In this document: positions 1-8,038 of the stretch, one piece after another
How positions within the stretch are numbered: position 1 is the first letter of the stretch
Layout of the letters: every line of letters begins with the position of its first letter
Origin: Rosenbergiella metrosideri
Lineage (GTDB): Bacteria; Pseudomonadota; Gammaproteobacteria; Enterobacterales; Enterobacteriaceae
Assembly: GCF_022602565.1 (NCBI RefSeq)
Contig: NZ_JALBCV010000018.1
Location: 1-64,000 of the forward strand
Direction: 5' to 3'
DNA: 64,000 nucleotides
Made by a program: the position numbers and the translations under genes
Notes under the pieces: model-generated
The model's database searches: none
The model's input: the letters and a program-made list of their open reading frames with translations, nothing else
What the model was told of the DNA's origin: nothing

Positions 1-401
1 TTATATTAACAATAATTATCTTAATGACTCTAATATACTTTGAGATGAGAACTTTTTATTTTTGTTCTGATTTTCATATAGGAGGAATGTTTTTACCTGC
101 TTTATTTGTTTTCTTTTTTTGCATAAAGATTTTTGATTTAGATAAAAAAACCGCCCCGCGTTTTTTAGTCTTTACGTCTAGAATATCTTATTCGATATAT
201 TTACTCCACATGGCTATTATTTTTACCATCATAGATATATCGACATGGATTTTTGGAAGTGACGTCTTTGGGGATTTTCCAGCAAGATTTAACCTGTTTT
301 TTATATCTTTATTTTTTTCCTGGGTAGTCAGCTATTACTTCTGTCTTTATGTCGAGGAGCGGTTATCGAGAAAAATAAAGAGATATATATTCAGAGTATG
401 A
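1..401 (+). CDS. Acyltransferase 3 family membrane protein, C-terminal part (5' truncated by window edge)
   Basis: The reading frame is open from the first base, so the gene begins outside the window; the Met codon at 24 is internal. The visible ~130 residues are very hydrophobic, with about three membrane segments. They contain ISYSIYLLHM, which resembles the S-Y-x-Y-L-x-H motif near the C-terminus of acyltransferase-3 (OafA/NodX-type) proteins, and end in a basic EERLSRKIKR tail as many family members do. Such enzymes transfer acetyl or other acyl groups to surface or exported polysaccharides at the inner membrane. The substrate cannot be inferred here. Base composition is much more AT-rich than the backbone genes from 2.3 kb onward, which suggests horizontal acquisition. 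The stop codon lies 25 nt before the next gene. Confidence 0.7.
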   Translation, partial: ILTIIILMTLIYFEMRTFYFCSDFHIGGMFLPALFVFFFCIKIFDLDKKTAPRFLVFTSRISYSIYLLHMAIIFTIIDISTWIFGSDVFGDFPARFNLFFISLFFSWVVSYYFCLYVEERLSRKIKRYIFRV

Positions 402-426
402 ATGATATTATAACGGAGATTACTCA

Positions 427-678
427 ATGAGTAAGAAGGATGAAGTATTGAAAGTTTTGTCTGAGCTATGCGAGAAGCATAACAGTGTGAAGGTCCAGCG
501 TGGCCAATTACCAGATTTAGAGTTGTGGCCTAAAACTCGTGATATTTCAGATAAGTGTGATTCTAGTATCTATGTTACAAGGAGTCTATTACTTCAACTG
601 GTTGAAGAGGGGAAAATAATTAAATCCCCCCAGCTATATTCTAATTCTCTACGTTGGTTTATTAAAGTTCGACGTTAA
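427..678 (+). CDS. Small winged-helix regulator, PapI/FaeA-like
   Basis: An 83-residue protein preceded by a GGAG ribosome site 8 nt before ATG. Residues ~35-80 (TRDISDKCD ... RSLLLQLVEEGKIIKSP ... LRWFI) read as a helix-turn-helix followed by a wing. They resemble the PapI/FaeA group of small fimbrial-operon regulators, which share the pattern of 'LLLxLxxxGxIxRSP' followed by an aromatic strand. PapI-type proteins bind DNA and direct Lrp in phase variation of fimbriae. That function is inference here, and no fimbrial genes are visible. It is codirectional with the acyltransferase (25 nt gap) and convergent with the LuxR-type gene. AT-rich like its neighbours. It could also be an unrelated small wHTH protein. 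Confidence 0.55.
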   Translation: MSKKDEVLKVLSELCEKHNSVKVQRGQLPDLELWPKTRDISDKCDSSIYVTRSLLLQLVEEGKIIKSPQLYSNSLRWFIKVRR

Positions 679-695
679 GAATTCTCTACCTAAAA

Positions 696-735
696 CGCTA
701 AAGGCTCCGCTTTTATTACAACGTAGCCTTTAGCG
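696..735 (-). terminator. Hairpin between convergent regulators
   Basis: Perfect 11-bp inverted repeat CGCTAAAGGCT (696-706) / AGCCTTTAGCG (725-735) with an 18-nt loop. On the minus strand it is followed by TTTTAGG, so it best fits a terminator for the LuxR-type gene whose stop is at 738. On the plus strand there is no T-run. Confidence 0.55.
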
Positions 736-737
736 CA

Positions 738-1346
738 TTAAGGATTGATTAAACGACCTATATCTTTATAGAAATTTTCCCTAAGCTTTCCTTTTCGCAG
801 TGTACCCTCACGGTAGAAATATACTTTTCTAAGATTGCACTGTAAGATGTCAGCGATACTTTTTGTGTTTAAATTCAACAGATAACCACGCAGTAGTGAT
901 ACTTGTTCTTTAGATAGGTTGATTCTATCGTAAAAGACAACACTGTAATTTCTCTTACAACGTTCACCATCATCTTGGCAGAGGACACGTGTAAAAAAAT
1001 TAAAATCTTCTAACGATAATCTCTTGTCAATTTCGTAATCTGCACTTTTTATCGACATAAATTGATGTAATATCGAAAAAATACAAATTTTTACTCCATT
1101 AATACTTTCTCTAATTCTTTTAATATCTAACTCTGGATCGATAATCACGCTATTGGTGGTCAATGTATCATAGAAGACAAGGTCAATTTGAGATCGCTGT
1201 GGATATTGAATAAGATCTTGTACAGAATTAAATCGTAGAACCAATATGTTTTTAGATATTTGTTGGCAGACTGATTCAATTGCAATTTTTGTGAAATTGC
1301 ACGTATCAATGATAGCTATAGAACGAACGTATTCCTTGTTATTCAT
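738..1346 (-). CDS. LuxR-family orphan regulator with RcsA-like architecture
   Basis: 202 residues. The C-terminal ~55 residues (LSKEQVSLLRGYLLNLNTKSIADILQCNLRKVYFYRE) fit a LuxR/NarL-type helix-turn-helix: a first helix, then 'TKSIADIL...KVYFYRE' in place of the usual 'KEIAxxLxxSxxTVxxHR'. The N-terminal ~135 residues look like a degenerate receiver: a hydrophobic start (SIAIIDTC), an Asp near residue 55 (IDLVFYD) and no obvious phospho-acceptor pocket. Size and arrangement resemble RcsA (207 aa) and fimbrial regulators such as EcpR/MatA. An auxiliary capsule or fimbria regulator is a reasonable inference but unproven. It is AT-rich and divergent from the LEA-like gene across a long AT-rich intergenic region. 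Confidence 0.55.
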   Translation of the reverse strand: MNNKEYVRSIAIIDTCNFTKIAIESVCQQISKNILVLRFNSVQDLIQYPQRSQIDLVFYDTLTTNSVIIDPELDIKRIRESINGVKICIFSILHQFMSIKSADYEIDKRLSLEDFNFFTRVLCQDDGERCKRNYSVVFYDRINLSKEQVSLLRGYLLNLNTKSIADILQCNLRKVYFYREGTLRKGKLRENFYKDIGRLINP

Positions 1347-1779
1347 ATAACACCATAATCATTACAGTTAAAGTTAATTTTATGTTTATTGATTAGTTAA
1401 GGGTATTAATATTTTCTTCTTAATTTCATCCTTTTAATTTTAAGCAGATACGGTTGATTATGTCAGGCTTTCTCTTTCTCTTCCATATACAAATTTAAAA
1501 ATCTCTTAAAATAGGATTGTTACTTTTTTTGAGTTTTGTTTGGATAAAATCCTAATATTTTACTTTTTAAGTGTTTTCTTAGTTATTAGAGGAATTTTTA
1601 TTATCTTCATACTTAATGTTTCCACTTATATGATTAAATAATCATTACTTCACCCTTATTATGTGATCGTGAAATGCTTTTTAAGTAAGAAAATTCCGTT
1701 TTGGGGGCTATTACTTGTCAGTTTTAACTTTGGTTGCTATGTTTCTAGCAGGCATTACAACTTACAAGGATTGATGAAG
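1347..1779. other. Long AT-rich intergenic region between divergent genes
   Basis: About 430 nt, strongly AT-rich with several T-runs, separating the LuxR-type gene from the LEA-like gene. It should hold both promoters, but no -35/-10 pair stands out. One quasi-palindrome, GGATAAAATCC (1542-1552), flanked by TT.../...AA, is a possible regulator site; a TTAGGAT core also occurs upstream of wzi at 58387-58393. An in-frame extension of the downstream gene to 1663 exists, but it lacks a ribosome site and would bury the signal peptide. Confidence 0.5.
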
Positions 1780-2250
1780 ATGAAAAAGACATTAACTGCA
1801 GCAGCCATTTCAATGACCCTTCTGGCTTCACACGCTTTTGCTGATACAACGCCAACAGCTTCCCAGCAACTACAAGAGAAAACTCAGCAACTACAAAACC
1901 GAGCTTCTGAGACTTCTCAAAAAGCTCAAGACCGTGCATCGGAAACCACGACTGAATCTAAAAATCGTCTTAACGAAAACGTAGACAAAGCAAAACACCG
2001 TCTACAAGGCGACAATAGCAACAGCACTAAAGCTAAAGAAAGTGCACAGCATAGCTGGAACAAAACCAAAGAAGGTACCACCAAGGGTTGGAATAAAACC
2101 AAAGAAGGTGCCAAAGAAGGTTGGGACAAAAAAAAAGAAGCCACCTCTAAAGGTGTAGATAGCACTAAGCAAGGCGCTAGCAGCGCTTGGCAAAAGACTA
2201 AAGACGCTGCCGCAAGTGCTAAAAAATCCATTAGCGATAGCACAAACTAA
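1780..2250 (+). CDS. Secreted LEA-like (group 3) 11-mer repeat protein
   Basis: 156 residues from ATG 1780. AAGGA at 1766-1770 gives 9-nt spacing; ATG 1774 is too close to it, and an in-frame start at 1663 has no ribosome site. Residues 1-21 (MKKTLTAAAISMTLLASHAFA) are a clear Sec signal peptide. The mature part is hydrophilic and rich in K/E/Q/S/T/A. It is built of consecutive 11-residue units: 32-42, 43-53, 54-64, 65-75 (pattern SETSQKAQDRA), a 17-residue linker, then 93-103, 104-114, 115-125, 126-136, 137-147 (pattern WNKTKEGAKEG, Trp heading four of five units). Eleven-residue amphipathic repeats are the hallmark of group 3 LEA proteins, which protect membranes and proteins during drying. 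I infer a periplasmic desiccation/osmotic protectant. The trehalase gene lies convergently next door. Confidence 0.7.
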   Translation: MKKTLTAAAISMTLLASHAFADTTPTASQQLQEKTQQLQNRASETSQKAQDRASETTTESKNRLNENVDKAKHRLQGDNSNSTKAKESAQHSWNKTKEGTTKGWNKTKEGAKEGWDKKKEATSKGVDSTKQGASSAWQKTKDAAASAKKSISDSTN

Positions 2251-2263
2251 TTCGCTCTTGGTT

Positions 2264-2292
2264 AAGGGCTTCCATAAGGAGGCCCTTTTTTA
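2264..2292 (+). terminator. Rho-independent terminator of LEA-like gene
   Basis: AAGGGCTTCC (2264-2273), loop ATAA, GGAGGCCCTT (2278-2287), then a T-run. The stem is 10 bp with one G-U pair. The T-run overlaps the treF stop codon (2290-2292, opposite strand). Confidence 0.85.
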
Positions 2293-3957
2293 TTCCTCTA
2301 AAAGGTGACCATATTCATTGAGTAGGCATTGCGTCACGCCATTTGTCCAACCGAATCCATCTTGAAGCGGGTATTCGCCGCCGCCGCCAGACACATTATC
2401 ACCGTCCACCACATTATATTTTTCGACGAGTTTGTGTTTTTCTTTAAAAAGTTTGCTTACTGTTTTGAGCCAGCGAACGGCGATCTCCTCTGCTAACGCA
2501 TCTTCACCATATTTTTTTAATCCCTGAATAGTCATCCATTGTAAAGGCGCCCACGCATTAGGTTTATCCCATTGTTCACCACTTTCAATTGTTGTGGAGA
2601 CTAAGCCGCCGGGTGCCAGGAGCTGCTCTTTGATCTGTGTAGCGATACGCTGAGCTTGAACTGGTGTGGCGAGTCCGGTGAATAGGGCCACCGAGGTTGC
2701 TGCACTGAAGAGCCCGAATTGCTCTCTTCGCCAATCATAATCGCGAAATACGCCACTTTTTGCATCCCATAGCCAGTGATTAATCGCATTCAAACGATCC
2801 TCAGCCTTCTTCTCCCATGCCAAAGCGGTAAGTTCTTCGCCATTTTTCTTAGCAATAGTGGATATCGTGCATTCTAATTTGTAGAGAAATGCATTGAGGT
2901 CAATGGGAATATATTGCGTAGTACGAATACTGGCCAACCTCATCGGGTCTCTCAACCACCGTGATGAGTAATCCCATCCAGAGGCGGCACCTGCACGTAA
3001 ATCACGGAAGACTTCCCTAGAGGGTCTTTTCGATGAGGAGGCTGTTTCAATATCTTCACGCCACGATTCATCGCGAGGCGTATCACGATCGTCCCAGTAG
3101 CGGTTTAGCATCGAACCGTCCGGCATCTTAACCACATGCCGAAATGCTTGATTGGGATTAAGAGAGCCAGAACCATCCATCCAATAGTGATACTCGGAGA
3201 TTAAGTAGGGTAAATAGTGCTCACTACCGCCAATATTAGCTGATTCACATAACTCAACCATTAGCGCGAAGACGGGCGGTTGAGAACGGCTAAGATAATA
3301 GGTTCTATTACCATTAGGGATATGGCCATATTTCTCAATCAACCAAGCGAAGTTATCCGCCATATTTTTCAGTAATTCGATTTTCCCGCTTTCGGCTAAG
3401 CCGAGCATTGAAAAGTAGGAATCCCAATAATAAACCTCGGTAAAACGTCCGCCTGGGACAATATAAGGTTTAGGTAATGGGAGTAGCGACGTATTAGGAT
3501 GATGACTTTGAGGGTTTCTAATCATTACTGGCCATAGTGCATCAATATGCTGGCTGAGCGTCCTCTTCTCATGTTCGGCATGCGCATAGTTATGAGGCGC
3601 TTCCGGTAGGTAAAAATTGTCCTGTACAAATTGCCCTAGTGAAAAATCTTGGTTACGACGGGCCAGTTTACGATATGAGATCAAAATATCGACAGGGTCG
3701 TGTTTAGGCGCGCAATCTGCAAAGGTTTTGCTGTCCTCAAAGATGCGCTGGTTTTGCACATCCTCGAATAATTCTAAATAGCGGTCTGAAGGGGTGAGTG
3801 CGTCTGCAGACGGCATACCCGCAATATGTTCAGGTTCTGGTTCATGATCGTTGTCATGGTCAGTCAATTCAAATTCCTGAGCGTTCTCGTAAAGATCGTC
3901 CTCATCGTAATTATCGTTTTGGTTATTCGGGACCGGCTCTTTCTGTTGTCGCGACAT
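2290..3957 (-). CDS. treF: Cytoplasmic trehalase TreF (GH37)
   Basis: 555 residues, close to E. coli TreF (549). It hydrolyses alpha,alpha-trehalose to two glucose in the cytoplasm. There is no signal peptide and an acidic N-terminal ~45 residues, which separates it from periplasmic TreA. Trehalase signature 1 [14 protein letters not shown] is at 168-181. The catalytic Asp is in [11 protein letters not shown] (D329). Signature 2 [12 protein letters not shown] is at 462-473, with Ala where E. coli has Gly (both occur in the family). The Gly-rich lid and base region [14 protein letters not shown] is at 524-537. ATG 3957 is chosen because AAGGAGG sits 9 nt upstream; a longer GTG start at 3978 would place that ribosome site inside the gene. 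Convergent with the LEA-like gene and divergent from the siderophore reductase. Confidence 0.93.
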   Translation of the reverse strand: MSRQQKEPVPNNQNDNYDEDDLYENAQEFELTDHDNDHEPEPEHIAGMPSADALTPSDRYLELFEDVQNQRIFEDSKTFADCAPKHDPVDILISYRKLARRNQDFSLGQFVQDNFYLPEAPHNYAHAEHEKRTLSQHIDALWPVMIRNPQSHHPNTSLLPLPKPYIVPGGRFTEVYYWDSYFSMLGLAESGKIELLKNMADNFAWLIEKYGHIPNGNRTYYLSRSQPPVFALMVELCESANIGGSEHYLPYLISEYHYWMDGSGSLNPNQAFRHVVKMPDGSMLNRYWDDRDTPRDESWREDIETASSSKRPSREVFRDLRAGAASGWDYSSRWLRDPMRLASIRTTQYIPIDLNAFLYKLECTISTIAKKNGEELTALAWEKKAEDRLNAINHWLWDAKSGVFRDYDWRREQFGLFSAATSVALFTGLATPVQAQRIATQIKEQLLAPGGLVSTTIESGEQWDKPNAWAPLQWMTIQGLKKYGEDALAEEIAVRWLKTVSKLFKEKHKLVEKYNVVDGDNVSGGGGEYPLQDGFGWTNGVTQCLLNEYGHLLEE

Positions 3958-4147
3958 GGCGAATTGCCTCCTTAACACATGGGCTTATGGGCAACAGGTA
4001 TATCGGTTAAGTATAGACAATGAACGATAGTTGGAGGGGGGGAGGCGACTTAAGTGAGTGTAAGCTAAAATTTCATCTAAGTCCTAATGGGTCAAAATAA
4101 ACAGGTTCCTAGATCGAGATTGTAAAGGTCGTTATCTGTCGTAACAT

Positions 4148-4166
4148 GATAATAAGAATTATTACT
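4148..4166 (+). promoter_or_regulatory. Putative Fur box
   Basis: GATAATAAGAATTATTACT matches 14 of 19 positions of the Fur consensus GATAATGATAATCATTATC. It lies 55 nt before the start codon of the siderophore-interacting protein gene, where it would overlap the promoter. Iron repression is the expected regulation. Confidence 0.6.
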
Positions 4167-4221
4167 ATTAAAATTAAGCATGCAAAGGTAGACTTCGACA
4201 GATTCTTACTAAGGAGAAAGT

Positions 4222-5016
4222 ATGACTAAAACCCTGAGTTCTGGTAAGCAGGCACCGCATCGTGTTCGTAATGAGCTAAAATTTCGCACCCTAACGGTCT
4301 GCGATAAACAATTGGTTGCAGAACAATTTTGGCGCATAGCTTTCCACTCCCAAGCATTGGAGGGTTTTACCTCACCAGGTACTGACGATCATATTAAACT
4401 CTTTTTCCCTGAAAAGAGCGCAACGGCACCCGTCATCCCAACGGTTACCGAGGAAGGTATCGTTTGGCCTGATAATCAGCGGCCGGAATCACGAGATTAT
4501 ACTCCCCTTGAGTTTGATGGTAAGGGGACACTCGTTATCGATTTTTACCGGCATGAGCAAGGTGTCGCCAGTGAATGGGCGGAGAATGTTAATGTGGGTG
4601 ATTCGCTAACGATTGGTGGGCCACGTGGATCGTTGATCATCCCAGAAGACTATTCCCAGCAACTCTATATATTCGATGAGACGGGCTTACCCGCGATGAA
4701 ACGGCGGTTACGTAGCTTGCAAGCAGACAACGTTCTACTGATCGCTTTTGCCAAGCGCCAAGTCGTCGAAGAATACTTAGGGGGGCTACTGGCCGATTAC
4801 ACCTTACATTGTTTAGAAGATCATACAATGGATACTAAAGGTATCGAGCAGTGTATCAGCCTCAGTAACCCGCTACATTTCCCAGCTGATGACCATTTCA
4901 TCTGGCTGACGGGAGAAGGGAAAGCGGTAAAACACCTCAGCGACCACTTTATTGAGCAACGAGAGTGTTCACCGGAGTTAGTCAGAGCCGTTGCCTATTG
5001 GCATGCTAAAGATTAA
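4222..5016 (+). CDS. Siderophore-interacting protein, FAD-dependent ferric-siderophore reductase (YqjH/ViuB family)
   Basis: 264 residues with an AAGGAG ribosome site. The FAD-binding motif RDYTPL (91-96) is the family's R-x-Y-T/S. HEQGVASEWA (111-120) matches the conserved H-G-x-A-S-x-W-A block. GGPRGS (132-137), DETGLPA (152-158) and C-terminal WLTGEG / AVAYWHAKD match the NAD(P)H-binding half. These cytoplasmic enzymes reduce Fe(III)-siderophores to release Fe(II). The canonical GDETALPA is DETGLPA here, a mild variation. A Fur-like box precedes the gene. The stop overlaps the convergent yhdH-like stop by 4 nt (TTAA, 5013-5016). Confidence 0.85.
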   Translation: MTKTLSSGKQAPHRVRNELKFRTLTVCDKQLVAEQFWRIAFHSQALEGFTSPGTDDHIKLFFPEKSATAPVIPTVTEEGIVWPDNQRPESRDYTPLEFDGKGTLVIDFYRHEQGVASEWAENVNVGDSLTIGGPRGSLIIPEDYSQQLYIFDETGLPAMKRRLRSLQADNVLLIAFAKRQVVEEYLGGLLADYTLHCLEDHTMDTKGIEQCISLSNPLHFPADDHFIWLTGEGKAVKHLSDHFIEQRECSPELVRAVAYWHAKD

Positions 5017-6008
5017 GTCAAAGTTGTTTGTACAACAATGCGCCCACGAACGTTTCCTTCAAGAAGACGGTCGGCAAATTCCATGGCTTGATCCAGTTTG
5101 ATGGTTTGATAGCGGATCGGTAGCGATGAACATTTGAGTAATGTCGCGAAGCGCTGCCATGCAGCATGACGCTGCGCGACTTCGCAGTACACGCTATCAA
5201 CACCGACTAAGCGGATACTGCGGAGGATAAAGGGCGCGACACTGGTATTGAGTTCGAGGCCTTGAGCCATTCCACAGGCAATGACAGAACCATTTCGCTG
5301 CGTCGCTGCAAGTAAGTTAGCGAGGGTATGGCTTCCAACACAATCAATGGCGCCTGCCCAACGTTCGGCCTGGAGTTTCTTACCGGATTCAGATAGTGCA
5401 TTTCTCGAGAGAATTGAACGAGCACCTAAGGTCTTAATTAGATATTCCTCAGCATGACGGTCGCCGCTAATGGCGATAACCTCATAGCCCAGCTGCGCTA
5501 AAATCCATGTACTAAAACTGCCGACTCCACCACTGGCTCCGCTGACGGCAATCGGGCCTTTTTCTGGGGTAATTCCTTGTTGCTCTAACTGTAAAACGGC
5601 GAGCATAGCGGTTAGACCCGCTGTGCCAATCAACGCCGCATTAAAGGAGGATATCTCCTCAGGTAGTGCGGTCAGCCATTCAGCTTTCGCTGAAAACTTT
5701 TCAGCGAGTCCACCATGGTACTGTTCACCAATTCCCCAGCCAGTGACGACGGCGAGTCTCCCGATTGACCACTCTGTTAATTCGCTGGCAATTACCTCAC
5801 CAATCATATCGATACCGGGGATCAACGGAAACTGGCGGATAACCGGAGCTTTGGCACGGAGCGCTAACGCATCTTTATAATTAAGTGAGGAGTAGAGAAC
5901 GCGAAGAGTAACGGGAAGGTGCGTGAGAGTGGTCTCATCGACTGCGGAAAGTGTAGCGGAATTCTTATCGATTTTAGGGTCGGCAAGCCAAAGAGCGTTA
6001 AACGTCAT
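5013..6008 (-). CDS. acuI: Acrylyl-CoA reductase-like MDR oxidoreductase (AcuI/YhdH)
   Basis: 331 residues, medium-chain dehydrogenase/reductase superfamily, quinone oxidoreductase branch, against 324 for E. coli AcuI (YhdH). SSLNYKDALA (40-49) and IPGIDMIGEV (63-72) are typical of YhdH, and VSGASGGVGS (155-164) is the NADPH-binding Rossmann motif. No zinc ligands are present. The family reduces acryloyl-CoA to propionyl-CoA with NADPH, detoxifying an electrophile. GGGAGAAAAGTT precedes ATG. The gene lies downstream of yggN on the same strand but is separated from it by a terminator, so it is probably transcribed from its own promoter. Confidence 0.85.
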   Translation of the reverse strand: MTFNALWLADPKIDKNSATLSAVDETTLTHLPVTLRVLYSSLNYKDALALRAKAPVIRQFPLIPGIDMIGEVIASELTEWSIGRLAVVTGWGIGEQYHGGLAEKFSAKAEWLTALPEEISSFNAALIGTAGLTAMLAVLQLEQQGITPEKGPIAVSGASGGVGSFSTWILAQLGYEVIAISGDRHAEEYLIKTLGARSILSRNALSESGKKLQAERWAGAIDCVGSHTLANLLAATQRNGSVIACGMAQGLELNTSVAPFILRSIRLVGVDSVYCEVAQRHAAWQRFATLLKCSSLPIRYQTIKLDQAMEFADRLLEGNVRGRIVVQTTLT

Positions 6009-6027
6009 AACTTTTCTCCCAGATGCT

Positions 6028-6054
6028 GAAAAAAGAAGGGACCTCTAGGGTCCC
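6028..6054 (-). terminator. Terminator downstream of yggN
   Basis: GGGACC (6038-6043) / GGTCCC (6049-6054) stem with a 5-nt loop. On the minus strand it is followed by a T-rich tract (complement of 6028-6037), immediately after the yggN stop. Confidence 0.8.
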
Positions 6055-6059
6055 ACCTT

Positions 6060-6776
6060 TTATTTTGCAGACTTGTAGAGCGCGATACGCTGTGTCTCAA
6101 GTTGGGTAACGCGTTGGCAAACTTGTTGGCCAAATTGTTGGAAATCGTTTTCGTGCTGTTTCCATTCTTGCTGAACCGCTTGTTGTAAACCACCCAAATT
6201 ACCGACTAATGCTTGTAATGGGTTACCGTTACTACTGAGGTTCTTCATATTACCCATTTCATTTAGGCTATCTTGCAGTACGCCGCCCATCGCATTTTGT
6301 ACTAGTTTTTCACTGTCTTGATGAACGCTATCGATAGCACTGTGATGATAGGTCATGACATCATTTTTTTGCGAGAGAACTCGTGCAAATTGTAATTTTA
6401 GCTGGGAGTTTAAGTTATCCAAACGTTGATGAATCCCACTTTCTGCGCCGAGTTTTTCGGTAATGATTCGATCTAAAGCAGTTTTTGCTTGGTCGAGTCG
6501 TTGATGCGCACCCTGATTAATCCACGGCATATCTTTACGCACAGCGGCTTGATAATTGATGGCTTGCTGACGTACCGCTGCGGAGGGCTGAAGAGCCTTA
6601 CCATTGAAAGTAATATCCCCATTAGGGGTAATGACCATGGTGCCATCACTTCCGACGATAGCGACACTTTGTGGTGACAGGGTAATATCATCTTTAGGGA
6701 TTGAATCACACTGATAAGCAGCATGAGCTTGTACGGCTGAAACAAGTAGCGTAGCGAGTAAAACTTTGCGTAGCAT
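6060..6776 (-). CDS. yggN: YggN family periplasmic protein (DUF2884)
   Basis: 238 residues with an N-terminal signal peptide (MLRKVLLATLLVSAVQAHA). The mature N-terminus has a small beta-rich part (VAIVGSDGTMVITPNGDITFNG). A long, Gln-rich, helical C-terminal half follows and is likely coiled coil. Sequence and position next to yggL-trmB match E. coli yggN. The molecular function is not known. GGAGAAACTCC precedes ATG. It may be transcribed with yggL and trmB, although a 73-nt gap separates it from yggL. Confidence 0.88.
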   Translation of the reverse strand: MLRKVLLATLLVSAVQAHAAYQCDSIPKDDITLSPQSVAIVGSDGTMVITPNGDITFNGKALQPSAAVRQQAINYQAAVRKDMPWINQGAHQRLDQAKTALDRIITEKLGAESGIHQRLDNLNSQLKLQFARVLSQKNDVMTYHHSAIDSVHQDSEKLVQNAMGGVLQDSLNEMGNMKNLSSNGNPLQALVGNLGGLQQAVQQEWKQHENDFQQFGQQVCQRVTQLETQRIALYKSAK

Positions 6777-6849
6777 GGAGTTTCTCCAGAAAGGGGGAGG
6801 GGTTGACGGACAATACAGGCAGTATTATCCGTCTTAAGGTTATACTGAC

Positions 6850-7176
6850 TTAGTCCCACCAAACATCAAACAGTTCTGTCACTTGGACGTTTTCTAAGCC
6901 CTTAGCAGAGAGCCATTGGCTTACCGCCGTGCGGTGTTCGTCGGTACATTTACCGGTTTTCTGTAAGCAGACTAAACCTTCCCATTGTAGATAGCCACTG
7001 CCATCGTAAGCCAGCCCTTGTGGTTCAATCACTTCACTGATGAAGTCATCAACAGTCTTATCGATTGTGGTCGTATCGGTACCCGCTGGGAACGACCAAG
7101 CGACAGAGAAGCCAAACTCTTGAAACTCATCAAGATGTAATTTTTTACGTAAACGACGACTACGATTAACAGCCAT
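6850..7176 (-). CDS. yggL: YggL family 50S ribosome-associated protein (DUF469)
   Basis: 108 residues, the family's usual size. It has a basic start ([23 protein letters not shown]), then an alternating strand/helix domain ending VTELFDVWWD, all characteristic of YggL. E. coli YggL binds the 50S subunit and is linked to ribosome assembly or accuracy. The start ATG overlaps the trmB stop by one base (TAATG, 7174-7178), so the two are translationally coupled. Confidence 0.9.
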   Translation of the reverse strand: MAVNRSRRLRKKLHLDEFQEFGFSVAWSFPAGTDTTTIDKTVDDFISEVIEPQGLAYDGSGYLQWEGLVCLQKTGKCTDEHRTAVSQWLSAKGLENVQVTELFDVWWD

Positions 7177-7895
7177 TATTTAATCCTCTCAAACATTAAA
7201 TCCCACACACCATGTCCTAAGCGGTGACCCCGCTGCTCAAATTTGGTAAGTGGGCGTGAATTTGGCCGAGGGACATAAAGTCCTTCCGGCGATTGGTTGA
7301 TATAGCCTGGGATGGACTGCATAACTTCGAGCATATGCTCTGCATAATTTTCCCAGTCAGTGGCCATATGGAATACACCGCCAAGTTTCAATTTGCGGAG
7401 GATAAGCTCAGCAAAAGGGATTTGTACGATACGGCGTTTGTTATGGCGTGCCTTATGCCAAGGGTCTGGGAAGAAAAGTTGAGCAAGACGTAATGAATTA
7501 TCAGGAATCATCTTTTCTAACACTTCTACTGCATCATGACACATGACACGTAAATTGGTGACGCCAGCCTCTTCCGCACTGGCTAGGCATGCGCCAACCC
7601 CTGGCGCGTGGACTTCGATACCCAAAAAATTCTGATGAGGATTGGCTTTGGCCATCTCTACTAAAGAGGCTCCCATACCAAAACCAATTTCCAACACTAA
7701 TGGGGCTTCGCGGCCAAACACCTGCTGAAAATCTATAGGCTCAGCACTGTATTCAATTCCATTGATTGGCCAAAGTTCGTCAATGGCTTGTTGCTGGCCT
7801 TTGGTAAGGCGGCCTTGGCGTCGAACAAAACTTCTTATCCGGCGTAATGGACGCCCATCTTCATCAAATTCTGGTGTAATGACGTCATTAATCAT
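7176..7895 (-). CDS. trmB: tRNA (guanine-N7-)-methyltransferase TrmB
   Basis: 239 residues, identical in length to E. coli TrmB. It makes m7G46 in the variable loop of many tRNAs using S-adenosylmethionine. SAM motif I is [15 protein letters not shown] (68-82). The signature block [15 protein letters not shown] (141-155) carries the catalytic Asp and RNA-contacting basic residues. The C-terminus [19 protein letters not shown] is family-typical. It is the first gene of trmB-yggL-yggN and divergent from mutY (143 nt between starts). Confidence 0.96.
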   Translation of the reverse strand: MINDVITPEFDEDGRPLRRIRSFVRRQGRLTKGQQQAIDELWPINGIEYSAEPIDFQQVFGREAPLVLEIGFGMGASLVEMAKANPHQNFLGIEVHAPGVGACLASAEEAGVTNLRVMCHDAVEVLEKMIPDNSLRLAQLFFPDPWHKARHNKRRIVQIPFAELILRKLKLGGVFHMATDWENYAEHMLEVMQSIPGYINQSPEGLYVPRPNSRPLTKFEQRGHRLGHGVWDLMFERIK

Positions 7896-8038
7896 AATAA
7901 GCCTACAAATGTTTCAATTTTAAGTGGGGATTATGCAAAGTTAAGCATGATTAGCAAGCCTTTACCAAGCAGTGGTTTACTTAATGCCAGGTCTATGCTG
8001 CAATTTATCTATCTCTCTTCACGAATTCTGTACAAACG

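Noticed and set aside
1663-1779. N-terminal extension of the LEA-like protein from ATG 1663
   Set aside because: No ribosome site there; the extension would bury a good signal peptide, whereas ATG 1780 has AAGGA at 9 nt.
1926-2243. Minus-strand open frames opposite the LEA-like gene
   Set aside because: They mirror the 33-bp repeats of the real gene, have no ribosome sites and give compositionally odd, Leu/Phe-rich products.
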